NCBI RefSeq assembly: GCF_027943255.1
Contig: NC_072893.1
Span: 82,839,784 to 82,903,783, forward strand
Source: Anastrepha obliqua
Taxonomy: Eukaryota; Arthropoda; Insecta; Diptera; Tephritidae
DNA length: 64,000 bases
Direction: 5' to 3'
Below are positions 11,472 to 21,669 of this stretch, piece after piece. Made by a program: the position numbers and the translations under genes. Numbering within the stretch: position 1 is the first letter of the stretch; the number at the start of each line of letters is the position of its first letter. The notes under the pieces were generated by a model, which was not told the origin of the DNA, did no database searches, and saw nothing but the letters and a program-made list of their open reading frames with translations.

Positions 11472-11881
11472 TCACTGGGCGCTTACTGCTAGCACAAATG
11501 ATGTCCATTGATTTTGGTTTTCAGCTTTAGTCTTAACCTGTGCCCATGTCAGGTTTTTGGTCCATAAAATCAGGGCCATCTATGTTGCTACCTCGCCAGG
11601 TGCCCCTTAGGCGTCCTCTATTTCATATTGCCTGTTGATTTCAGACTTGAGCACCTCTGCTGACTTCGCAGAGTATGACCTATCCAGCGTCATTTTCTTT
11701 CCCAAAGTCTAAATATTTATCGGCTTTTAGTTTCCTCTATTGAGACTTAGTTTTCCGGCCACCAGGTACGGAGAATTCGGCGAATTCAGCGGTCAATAAT
11801 CTATTGGATTTTGTTTGTTACTTCATCGGATACTAGTCAAGTTTCACAGGCATAGAGAAGGACGGATTTAACGTTAGGAAA
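11472..11881 (-). pseudogene. LINE reverse transcriptase C-terminal fragment (type I recognise by IGHTLR motif)
   Basis: Reverse strand. NVKSVLLYACET is followed by VTNKIQ, RRILRTWWPEN, ERK-R-IGHTLRS, GRLRGTWRGS and finally NLTWAQVKTKAENQNQWTSF to a stop at 11,472. This is the conserved post-RT tail of a family of LINE ORF2 proteins, the same family as the forward copy at 43,435-44,095. Several stops and frame changes. It is fused without a gap to the RNase H-type LINE at 11,882, making a chimeric open frame. Confidence 0.85.
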
Positions 11882-12870
11882 GAAATCATGCGTGTTAACG
11901 CCTAATCTCTTTGGATGATTTCCTATGAGACAGTGTCCTGTGAGGGCCCCTACTAAGGTCCTGATTTGAAGTCTATTCAGTTTTATAATACTCTTAGACA
12001 GACGTAAATTTAGCCTTGGCCATGTTTGCCTAGCAATTTCACAGGTGTTAACGCTAATCCATCTTTGATTTGCAGACCTGATTAATGCGTCCCTAATGAG
12101 AAGCTTACAAGTTGCGAGAGGTATCTCTATAAAATTACTTATGTCTGGCAAACAGGTACCTTCTCTTGCAAGTTGGTCTGCCCTCCTTGATGTTGTTTGG
12201 AATGCATCCAGGGCTCGTAGGGCAGTTTGGCTGTCTGATAGAATGCAGATATCCGTTGATGATATTCTGTTTATCTTTAGCCATTTTAAGGCTTCATGAA
12301 TAGTGTTTATTTCCGCTTGAAAAACGCTACAGTGATCCGGTAGTTTAAAGGATTCACTAAAAGAAAGCTCTTCGCAAAATAACCCTGATCCTACACCGGT
12401 GTCCATTTAAGACCCGTCCGTGTAGATCTTAACGGGTGTGTTGGGTGTTGGATCTTTTTCAAACCATTCCAGTCTAGAAGGGATTTTCATTAGGAAATTC
12501 CTTTCGAAGCAGAGAATGGGAGGGTGATAATCACAGTCACTGGATATATCCGTGTAGGAGTCTAAAATGGTTCAATGTCTATGTGAGACAGTTCTCCATT
12601 GTGAGCTCGCTTTGAGCCTTAAAGCGGGACAGGCCGCGGAGTATTTGCAGAAGAGATCTAGGGGTGCCAGATGTAGTATGATATCCAAAGCCATGGATGG
12701 CGTGGTTTTCATGACGCCACATATTGCTAATTCCGCTGATCTCTGCACCTTATTCAATAAATTAGAATAGGTTTTTTTCTGCGTAGCACACTACCAGACA
12801 ACATTTCCATATAGAAGAATGGATCTGACGACAGCAGTGTAAAGCCAATGAGAGCAGAGACAAAGAAGTA
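11882..12870 (-). pseudogene. I-like non-LTR element: end of RT, RNase H and C-terminus
   Basis: Reverse strand, a single frame with few breaks. It runs from LYTAVVRSILLYGNVVW and LLNKVQRSAELAICGV through SALDIILHLAPLDLF-like sequence (read as MALDIILHLAPLDLF) to RLEWFEKDPTPNTPVKIYTD, GS-stop-MDTGVGSGLF, QAEINTIHEALKWLK, CILSDSQTALRAL and then TWPRLNLRLSKSI, TGHCLIGNHPKRLGV. These are the end of the reverse transcriptase, an RNase H domain (Asp in YTDGS, Glu in QAEIN, Asp in LSDSQ) and the C-terminal helix. A TAA replaces the Lys expected after TDGS, and the block with the fourth RNase H Asp (between ALDAF and ADQLARE) is deleted. Such RNase H domains occur in I-like and related LINE clades but not in jockey. 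Confidence 0.88.
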
Positions 12871-12899
12871 TTACACACAAAAGAGAAGACTTTACTTTA

Positions 12900-15240
12900 A
12901 AAAGCTGAATATCGACGGTATTTGGCGCATAGAATATGCAGTGTTGGCAGTTGCTCTTATAACTGCCTAAATGTTTAGGGAATGCTGCTCAAGTCGGAGT
13001 CTTTGTCCCAGAAGAAAGTCCGGCCGACTGTGGTAAATTAACTTGTCATTTAGTAAACACATCTCACATACATATGCGAGCTTTGAATTATCAAGTAAAT
13101 GAATTTAATTTTACTAAAATGTGCACAGAGTCTCTATACGGTTTCCCTTCCCATTTTTGATTCCTTATCCTATTTTCTCCTCCAGGCGCATATATGTAAA
13201 TAAAATAAGTAGTAAAAATCTAACCAGTGCAAAAAGTCTCGTTTCTTAAGCGCTTCAAAAGTAGCAGTGTATGAAAGTGTATTTGCTTATTTGCCTGGCG
13301 AAATGTTGGGCTTAAAAATGTGTTTTTCTTTTTCAGAAAGCGACTAGTTTATGTAAGCATTTTGTAAAAACACCGTAAACGTTAAATGGGCGCAAACATT
13401 TCTGTCTGGCCTTTTCAATGCCCCTCCGATAATCGTAAAAAGCTTACAGGTACACTGATTTGAGAGAAAAATGCATCGCCATGTGTCTACCTTCATGTCT
13501 AAAAATAAATACATTAACTGTAGCTGTATACAACTCTTTGGAAGTCACCGCTAAAGTGGTGGCCTAAAAGTTTTTCTACAACTGAAATTAGTTGCATGTG
13601 TGTTTCTCGAACCAATACTAGTACAAGGTGTAAACAAAAAGTAACCTTCAGTACTTAAAGCGAAGGCCAAAGTGCGCAAAATTGAAATTCGAAAGCAAGC
13701 AATGGGGGAAAAACAGAAACACGAAGACAAAACTGCATAAGTGGTCTGCCATTTCATTTAACGTTTCGTCTACCTAAATGAGAAAGTGCACAAACGAAAA
13801 CACTGGCAGGAGCGTCGTTTCAATATCGACGCAGACTGGACTTCAATTACATTTTCTATAGTAATTTGATTTTGTTTCCAACTGCCAGGTCCAGTTCAAG
13901 CTCCAGTTCCATCGCCGACGGATTTTCATACTCGTTCCCATTTAAAGTTTTCCATTTTTTCCCCCATTTTCGCTTCAAGTGTAGCTTTCAATGCAACTTC
14001 CTCAACTGGCTGTTCTGACTGTGAAATATTCTTAGGACCCTTTTCTCTCTCCTAGCAGACGAAAACGAAATCTGGCACTGATAATTCGGAGGGTAGAGGA
14101 AGACTGGGTCATAAGTTGGTTTGTTAAGCACTGGTAGCTGGTTCAAGAGCAGTCACTAGCATTAGAAGCCTGCGGGCATTTAAACTTTGTCGACAGACGC
14201 AGCAGCAGACAAAGGCAAACACACACATACACACACAATACGAGTATCTACACACTAATGCAAACGGAAAGACGCAGTTAGAGTTGTAGTTGAAGTTGCA
14301 GTTGAATTTGAAGTTGAAATAAATTAAAACTTTGTTGCACCACCAACACACACGACTGCATGGATGCCAGCAAAAAAGACAACAGCGTCAATGGTTGAAT
14401 GCCGGAGAAACGTCGTATTCAATGCAACCAGAATATGCCCGGCAATTTGGCATTTAAATGCACCTGCACCACTAGCGCACATCCGTTGGCATAACATTTG
14501 TACGTGTGACTGCGCGCCTGGGTGTATGTGTGGCTGTGTGCCTGTGCCCACTCATATGCATGCGCGCTCATAAGCGTCTAAAGCACAAAAACTCTGGAAG
14601 AAATGAAATAAAAGCATATGGAAGAGTAAAAACTGCGCATCACTTGCAGCAAAGTCCAAGATGCTGCATAGAAATTGAAGTTTAACGCAAGTAAATGGGG
14701 AAAAGTCATAGCCGGCAGCATTGCGAGATCCTAAAGAAAGCATAAATATGAATTTGCGTGTATGTGTGTGCTTTTATTTTTAGTTTTTAAGGAAAGAGAC
14801 ATTGCTTGCTTTGCCATGGTTGCCAGCTAGATAAACTCAGCTAGGATGTGTGCAAAATAAACTTAATCGCAACTGCTGTCACTTGCGGCTATTCGCTGTG
14901 GCTTTGGCAGCGGTACTCACTGACTTTTCCTTAGTAGTCGAGACAACATTGCTGCGGGCACTTTGGAATATTTTGGTTGGTTCGCTGTGAAAATAGGAAA
15001 ATTCTTTAATAGCGGTAGCAAAAAGTAGTTATGCAATTGAAAGTTATTTAACGGTAATAAAGAGATAAAAAATAAATTCAACTATATTTATTTGCACGAG
15101 AGAGAAAGAGAGAAGAGTGACTCTAAAGTAGAGAGAATGAGATGAACTCAAAAGCTGCAGCACTATAGAATCAGATTCTGAAGAGGATGAGCAAATACAT
15201 AGCAGTACCATCATGAGCTTCATAAGCTTATAAAGAAAGG
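12900..15240. other. No gene recognised; low-complexity words
   Basis: No supported coding sequence. Contains a GTTGAAGTT-type direct repeat tract (14,283-14,320), a (CA)n-rich patch (14,215-14,245), TG-rich sequence at 14,505-14,550 and a GAGA-rich patch near 15,098-15,145. It is the longest stretch in the first quarter with no transposon signature, so it may be host intergenic or intronic DNA. Confidence 0.45.
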
Positions 15241-15247
15241 GGAATTA

Positions 15248-15707
15248 GTGAGGTGCCCTGTCATACAAAAATTGCAAGTAGATGGTAAGGTAAGTTCACC
15301 TTTCCATGGACCAGAACCCTTTTGTGAGCTCACTAGAGCCCACTTAAAGGAAGACTGGGAAATCCAACGACACTGGATGGGGGGTACAAGACAGAGCCAG
15401 GCTAAAAAGTTTATCCTGCCCTCCAGAAGAGCACCAAATAAGCTCTAAAACCTGGATTTAACGAGTTTACGAACTCTCACTGGATACTACGCGGGACATT
15501 GCGGTCTTAATTTCAGGAAACTAGAACTAGTAGAAAGAAGCATTTGCCGTATTTACAAGCTAGATGATGAAATTCCGAAACATATTCTTTGCGAATGTAC
15601 AGCTCTCGAAATCAAGACTCGTACACCTTGGTGGAGCGACCCTAAAATGTTGATTGAAACACAAAGTCTGAGGAAATACTCAAATTCTTCAGGAGCCTCC
15701 AATTTTA
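15248..15707 (+). pseudogene. LINE C-terminal fragment (post-RNase H cysteine motif)
   Basis: Forward frame HLKEDWEIQRHW, a stop at 15,446, then in the same frame LTGYYAGHCGLNFRKLEL, VERSICRIYKLDDEIPKHIL and CECTALEIKT. The TGH...L....C.....E...H.LCEC pattern is the C-terminal zinc-binding tail of RNase H-bearing LINEs. 5'-truncated. It runs directly into SINE copy 1, which follows without spacer. Confidence 0.82.
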
Positions 15708-16025
15708 GCCATGCGGTCAATCCCAATAGTGGGGTGTTGCGTCACTACCATTCGGAATTCAGCGCACGTAGGTTCGAATCTCGGTGAAACACCAAAATAA
15801 AAAAAAAGTTTTTTCTAATAGCGGTCGCCCTTCGGTAGGCAATGGCAAACCTCCGAGTGTATTTCTGCCATGAAAAAACTCCTCATAAAAAATATTTGCC
15901 GTTCGGAGTCGGCTTGAAACTGTTGGTCCCTCCATTTGTGGAACAACATCAAGACGCACACCACAAATAGGAGGAGGAGCTCGGCCCAACACCCAAAAAA
16001 GGGTGTAAGCGCCAATTATATATTT
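15708..16025 (+). mobile_element. tRNA-headed SINE, copy 1
   Basis: Member of the family defined by six copies in this window. B box GGTTCGAATCTC near 15,770 is followed by GGTGAAACACCAAAA, a body with CTCCGAGTGTATTTCTGCCA, GCCGTTCGGAGTCGGCTTGA and TGTGGAACAACATCAAGACG, and a 3' end GGGTGT-A-GCGCCAATTATATA. The A-box half of the head is mutated. TA-rich tail rather than poly(A). Confidence 0.85.
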
Positions 16026-16660
16026 AAGTATATATGTTAAGTCAAAGATGCAAAGTCGCCATTAAACGTGTAAATCATAAAACATTATTATTGAAATGAG
16101 TATCCATTAGTGCAAGTGTTGCAAAACGATGCGTGTTTTTAGACAAATGGTTATGATAGCAAGCAACATTGTCGTATGAGATGACCTCAAAACGCACAAG
16201 ATTCAACAGGTAGCAAAATATCCACAAAAAGCTACTATTTCATCAAGATTTCGGGCCGGCGGGTTGGACGAATTTAATTAGATCTCGCTGAAATATACCT
16301 CGTTTTGTAAGTTGTGATATCCATATATTTGTTTGTAATAAATTATAAATGATACCACAGTGATAAAAAATTTGCTTTTCTACCACTTTACGCTTGACTG
16401 TGTAGTATACAAGAACAGCATAATAATAATATAAGCATATATAAGCATTTTTTAGCATTTTTAAAAAGAGGTTGTCTGTAAAGTCGGTTTACTGACGATA
16501 GTTTAACGTGACAACGTCATAAGAAAATATTGATGGAATGGTTGCAATTTTCAAAACAAAATTTTAATTTTATTTGTTTGATAGATATTTTGTATGGATA
16601 TAGAGGAGGAGGTAAATGGAATTGCAATGGAATAGGTCAAGTTACAATACATTTACACAA
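16026..16660. other. No gene recognised
   Basis: AT-rich; no conserved frames on either strand. Confidence 0.45.
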
Positions 16661-16668
16661 ACGTGTAA

Positions 16669-16905
16669 AATGACGAAACATTTATCAAATTCATGAAAGA
16701 TATCTTCAATTTCGATTGTGCATCAGACGTTAATAAGTCAACAACACTAAGAGGCACCATCATCGATTTGCCTTTTTCAAGACACTTTACACTCGAAACA
16801 ATTCCTTTCATTACCTACTTTTTCTATCATCGTCCTATTCTCAACAGAGAAATGGTTCATTACCATGCACACAGGAAGAAGACATATGCAAATACAAGTA
16901 TGTGA
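16669..16905 (+). pseudogene. Endonuclease-like (EEP fold) C-terminal fragment
   Basis: Forward frame after a stop at 16,666-16,668: NDETFIKFMKDIFNFD, then NKSTTLRGTIIDLPFSRHF and TYFFYHRPILN to a stop at 16,903. The TTL-GT-IDL-F...Y.SYHRP pattern resembles the end of the endonuclease/exonuclease/phosphatase domain (usually SDHRP), as found in non-LTR elements and in the endonuclease domain of some Helitron/Helentron proteins. No upstream catalytic blocks are recognisable. The stop codon lies inside the first copy of the repeat at 16,878, suggesting both belong to one element. Assignment to Helentron is a guess. Confidence 0.5.
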
Positions 16906-17050
16906 ATTTATATACAAATGCGCATATACATACATATACATACATACATATGCTCACTCAAGTAGGACAGAGCCAGATGTCGAACGTTGCCGAACGCAGG
17001 GGCCGATTGTGCTCTTTGTCGTTCGTTCCGCGCTCTCGCTTGCAGTTCAA
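16878..17050 (+). repeat. Direct repeat, copy 1 (with microsatellite core)
   Basis: About 170 bp shared with 17,344-17,512: CATATGCAAATACAA, GTGAATTTATATA, a (CATA)n core, CTCA-T-AAGTAGGA, AGATGTCGAACGTTGCCG, TTTGTCGTTCGTTCCGCG and CGCTTGCAGTTCA in the same order. Confidence 0.88.
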
Positions 17051-17343
17051 GCACATTAGCTTACATTTGCTTGCGTACGGAATAGACTCGAATATTTGAT
17101 ATGTCCATATGACATATAGATTTGTTCTTTTTGAAAATTGCGCGAAATTGTATATGTAATTATATGCATGTTTATATACACATATTAGTATACAACATAT
17201 CTTATAAGGTATATGGTAAATATTACCATACATTTTTTCCTTCATATATAATAAAAAATTTAATAATAATAAAACAGGTATTATTAACAAACTTGGTTTT
17301 ATTTTTAATTCTTCAAGTAAATCAAATTAATAATAATCAATAA

Positions 17344-17512
17344 GAAGGCATATGCAAATACAAATACGTGAATTTATATATGTACATTTGCGCATATACA
17401 TACATACATATATACGCTCACTTAAGTAGGAGAGAGCAAGATGTCGAACGTTGCCGTTCGTTTGCTTTATTTGCTTTGTCGTTCGTTCCGCGATTTCGCT
17501 TGCAGTTCATTC
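17344..17512 (+). repeat. Direct repeat, copy 2
   Basis: Second copy of the unit at 16,878-17,050 in the same orientation, 466 bp downstream. It is followed at once by a short tandem array (17,513-17,590). The two copies could be the shared 3' ends of two elements, or terminal repeats; they do not begin TG and end CA, so an LTR reading is not supported. Confidence 0.85.
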
Positions 17513-17590
17513 AAGGTAACGGCAATGAGCAAGGTAACGACAAATGAGCAAGGTAACGACAAATGAGCGAGGTAACACTAATGAACGACA
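17513..17590 (+). repeat. Short tandem array, about 20-bp unit
   Basis: Four imperfect units of the form AAGGTAACGACAAATGAGC, the last degraded to GAGGTAACACTAATGAAC. Confidence 0.85.
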
Positions 17591-17924
17591 CATTTTTTCG
17601 TGCGTGCATCCGGCTAAATCGAATTATAAGACGTTATCACGTCAAAAGCTTCCAGGCTCAGAGTTTTCTTTTAAGTATGTTAGTAATAGTGAACTTAGAA
17701 ATAAAAAAAATAATAATTTTGGTATAAAGTTCCGTGATATTAAATATTTTGGGTTCTTTGTAATAGTTTTATAATTTTTCTTTAATATCTTAAGATAAAA
17801 CATATTTCATCATCTAAGAGGTGTTACTTTGATATTCAAAGAAAAATCCTATTTTTTTAATATAAATGATCGGATGTTTACTTCATTATAAAGAGGAAGG
17901 TATGCCGTTAATAGTGCAAAATAA

Positions 17925-18286
17925 CATCAGGCAAATGACCACCACCACCAGGACAATATCCTTTTCATGAAAGTTTCCATAAACGATTTGCAAAGTGGCT
18001 GCACTATGTCCTCGATAGCCTCACGAACTCCATTTTTTAAGTCTTAAATCGACCCTGGGTTGTTGGCGTAGACCTTCCCTTTCACGTGGCTCCAAAGAAA
18101 AAGTCACAAGGTGTTACATCACAATTGTGATCACCTCTTCGAGAGATAATATGGCCCGGAAACTTTTGCCGTAAAAGATGAATGGTTTCGTTCCTTGTGT
18201 GGCACGTAGCGCTGTCTTGTTGAAAATAAATGTTGTCCAGATCAATAACATCCAATTCCGGCCTTAAAAAATTGTTAATCATCTAT
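17925..18286 (-). pseudogene. D,D41D (rosa-type) mariner transposase, C-terminal fragment
   Basis: Reverse strand: MINNFLRPELDVIDLDNIYF, QQDSATCHTRNETIHLLRQK, PGHIISRRGD, CDVTPCDFFF and, after frame loss, GHLPDVILHY. The second (QQDS) and third (TPCD) catalytic aspartates are present, but WPPRS is deleted between them, so spacing is shortened from 41 to 36 residues. No terminal repeats found. Confidence 0.85.
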
Positions 18287-18589
18287 CTATAGCTAGATAA
18301 CACCTGTTACTAGAAAAACCTTTTTTTTGTTCGAAATATTTGGAAAAATTTGTTTTCTATTTGTAATATTTCTAAAATTTTTCTCATCTTCCCCATCAAT
18401 AGCAAATAGCATTCTAAACAACAAAATGGGGTAAATTACAGCCCAGGGAGTGTTATCATAAAAAAAATAAGGGGACAAAAATATCAGGGAAGGTGTTTCC
18501 AAAAACTAAAAAAACAATTGATCAAAGAAGTAAAAAGTTAAAGTATAAAATGAAAAATTTCAAAAGAAAATTATAGAAATGTTAAAACC

Positions 18590-20240
18590 CGAAAAATTTA
18601 CGGAGAAGCTACCAACATTTTCGATATGGAATAGATATAAAAACTATTAATTGTCTTTTAAATAAGAAATAAATCTGAAGCTTGGTCTTCTGAAGAATTG
18701 GCAAATTATGTATAGTTTTTTCCAACAAAAAAAAAAAAAAAATTGAAAAAATATATTATAATATATTATCCTGAAAATTAAATTTTAAAAATTATGAAAA
18801 ATGTTTAAAAAATCCAAAGATATTTCAGCACTTTGAAAAACTCTAGCAAGATTTTCAACATTGAATTAATCTCTAAATTATAAATTTTTGTTTAAGAAAT
18901 AAATTTGAGCCAGTATTCTTTTTCTATAATTAAAACAAGTGTTTTAAATATTAAAAAAAAATATAAATAATTTTTACCCTAAAAAATTAAAGAAAAAATA
19001 TATAAAAATGGCGGAGATATTTCACTTTGAAAAAACCACCAAAATTTGCAACATGAAATAAATTTCAAAATTATTATTTTTAATAAGAAATAAATCTCAG
19101 CCGTAGTGTTTTGAAAAATTAAAAAAAAGTGTCTCAAAAACAAAATATACAAAATTTTCCCGAAAAAAAAATTGTGGTATATTTTACCTACTCTACCTAA
19201 AATTTGCAATCTTAAATGAATCTGAAAATTATAATTTTTCTTAAATAACAACAAAAATCTAAAACAAGTGTGTCAAAAGCATTAAGCCAAAAAATAAAAT
19301 ATTTCCTTAAAACAAGATTTATAAAAATATATAATTAAAAACCGAAAATATTTTACTTTAAGAACTGTACCAAAATTTTTAACATTGAATAAATCTCAAA
19401 CCTATAATTTTTTTTAAATAAGAAATAAATTTAAAAAATTACAAAAATTTAAAAAAGTATTTCAAAAGTCTTAAGCAAAAAATAGAAATTTGTTTTCAAA
19501 AAAAAAAAAAAATAAAATAAAATATTTCCTTAAAACAAGATTTATAAAAATATATAATTTAAAACCGAAAATATTTTACTTTAAGAACTGTACCAAAATT
19601 TTTAACATTGAATAAATCTCAAACCTATAATTTTTTTTAAATAAGAAATAAATTTTAAAAATTACGAAAATTTAAAAAAGTATTTCAAAAATCTTAAGCA
19701 AAAAATAGAAATTTGTTTTAAAAAAAAAAAAAGATTTTAGAGTATATTTTATCTATTCTACCTATTGTTATCAATTTTTCTTAAAAACAATTAATTCTGA
19801 GCCGGTGCGTTTTTCCAAATTGAAAAATACGTGTTTCAAAAGCCCTAAAAAAATATAATTTTCCCAAAAAAAAAAAAAATTCGGAAGTATATTTTATGCT
19901 AAAAATTCTTCAAAAAATTTTAAATATGTAAAAAAAAATACGAAGATATTTGACTTAAAAACACTACCAATATTTGCAATATTGAATAAATCTCACACTT
20001 ATATATTTTAAACGAGCAATAAATTTGAAAAATATCAAAAAAAGTGTTCAAAAAATCTTGAACATATATAATTTTTTTCACTTTAAATACGCTACCAAGA
20101 TTTCCAACATTGAATAAATCTCAAAATTATTATTTTAAATGAGTAACAAATTTGAGCCGGTGTTAACATATATTTTGCCTAAATAAAGAATTATAGAAAT
20201 ATTAAAAAAACGAAAATTTTGAAAAATTCTACAAAAGTTG
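18590..20240 (+). repeat. Degenerate tandem satellite-like array
   Basis: Very AT-rich block built of diverged units about 130-245 bp long. Each carries a core close to CAACATTGAATAAATCTCAA followed by TATAATTTTT-AAATAAGAAATAAAT and AAAAGTGTTTCAAAA. Cores lie near 18,855, 19,045, 19,205, 19,380, 19,605, 19,975 and 20,107. The best pair, about 19,294-19,520 and 19,521-19,735, is nearly identical over roughly 220 bp, showing recent local duplication. No coding. Confidence 0.8.
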
Positions 20241-20586
20241 CAGTTCTTTGGGAGTACAGATATTGTATTTTGTTTAATTTAGCGGGCAAGATGGCATAAA
20301 TGGGCGCTTTAAATAGAAAAAGTATTTCGTTAATTCCTCACTTCCTTAGGGTGTTCCATGTTAACCGCTAAAATGTAACCTAACCTAATACCTTACACAC
20401 AGCCTGTCGCCCTTCTCAAAGTCGCCCCTACTGGAACCCCCTATTTTAGGTTTAATAGTTTCCCGAAGAGAGGGCCCACTTGCACGAGAAAAATCAATGA
20501 ATTTGCCTTGATGGCCACAGCTGGTGGCGAGACGGAATATACGAACTGCCATAACTATATACTTCGATAGTTTTGAATCATATATA

Positions 20587-20830
20587 TTGGGTTGCGGAAT
20601 AAGTTCATAGCGAAGGTATTTCCTTCTACCTTTTCTTCTACCAAAGAGGTCCTTAAAAACTGGCTCAACAACTTCTTTGACACCAAGCGAATTTTGGCGA
20701 AATGGCATCACCAAATTAGTCGAGAGGTGGGAATAGGTTGTAAACAGCAATGGCGAATTATTATTTTGATATATAATTGATTAACTTATTGATATAACTA
20801 TTAACGCTACGAACTTATTCCTCAATCCAA
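20587..20830 (+). mobile_element. Miniature mariner (244 bp) with TA duplication
   Basis: Inverted termini TTGGGTTGCGGAATAAGTTC and TTGGATTGAGGAATAAGTTC (reverse complement of the right end), each continuing into TAGCG, flanked by TA at 20,585 and 20,831. Inside, forward frames read EVLKNWLNNFFDTK and, after frame change, WRNGITKLVERWE: the C-terminal end of a mellifera-type mariner transposase. It is an internal-deletion derivative that needs a transposase in trans. Confidence 0.9.
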
Positions 20831-20911
20831 TATGAGTATACAAGCAGAGGGACAAGCGTATAGGGTATACAGCCGTAAAGTAAACGATTATATTGAAAGT
20901 AAAGCAGTTAA

Positions 20912-21661
20912 GGGGGGAGCCTGCTGTAGAGGCTTCAAAAAACCGATTTTTTTTTTGCATAAATGTCTTCCCAAACTATCCAAGAATGTGTCCTCAAAAT
21001 TTCAGAAGCAAATTCAAAATATTTTCGCAGTTAAAGAAGAAATTGTAAGCAAGCGTCGAGCAGGTATACGAGCGAATTTTTTATATAAAGAAACTTTGAC
21101 GCACGATTTCTCGGTGTTTTATTTTTACGATTTTTCCTAATTGGCGGGAAAGATAGGGAAAAAGTTAAACATCCTTACGAAACGAGATAACATTGGTTGT
21201 ATTCGGAATTAAATTTTCTTCTAGTTGAACCTAAAAAACCTTAAGAAAGTTATGATTAGCCCACTTTTTAAACAGTCTAAAGTGAATTTGTTTCTAAAAA
21301 AAAATTAATTTTTTTTTAATTAGCGAAATATTGTTGAATTTCTCACTTTTTGTTTAATTTTCTTGGTTTAACTAGAAGGTATACTATACTAAAATAAAAA
21401 TTTTTTTGGATTTTTGGTTTCAGATGAAAATTGCGACCTGCATCTTTCCCGCCGCACGACACATGCACACTCGAGGCGCCCCCGGCAAAATGCTTGTACC
21501 AGGCATAATATGACATATATTTTAAAGAAAAAATTTGGGAAGACTGCTGAAATATATTCCAATAACACCTGAAAGTTTCGCTTCAATCGAATATTTCTTT
21601 CCTTCCCAAAAAAATCCACGAACAAATCGATTTTTTGAAGTCTCTAAAGCAGGCTCCCCCC
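20912..21661. mobile_element. TTAA-flanked MITE (750 bp), piggyBac-like by target site
   Basis: Bounded by TTAA at 20,908-20,911 and 21,662-21,665. Imperfect terminal inverted repeats of about 40 bp begin GGGGGGAGCCTGCT-TAGAG and continue -CTTCAAAAAA-CGATTT. A second internal inverted pair (CTTCTAGTTGAACC near 21,220; GGTTTAACTAGAAGG near 21,366) adds foldback character. TTAA duplication is the hallmark of piggyBac elements, but the G-run terminus is not the usual piggyBac end and no transposase is present. Confidence 0.85.
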
Positions 21662-21669
21662 TTAAGTGT

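Noticed and set aside
16878..17512. The two direct repeats as LTRs of a retrovirus-like element
   Set aside because: No TG...CA ends, no primer-binding site or polypurine tract, and no gag/pol words between them.
20385..20750. 121-codon reverse-strand ORF
   Set aside because: It crosses a mariner miniature element in antisense; the supported reading there is forward-strand transposase.
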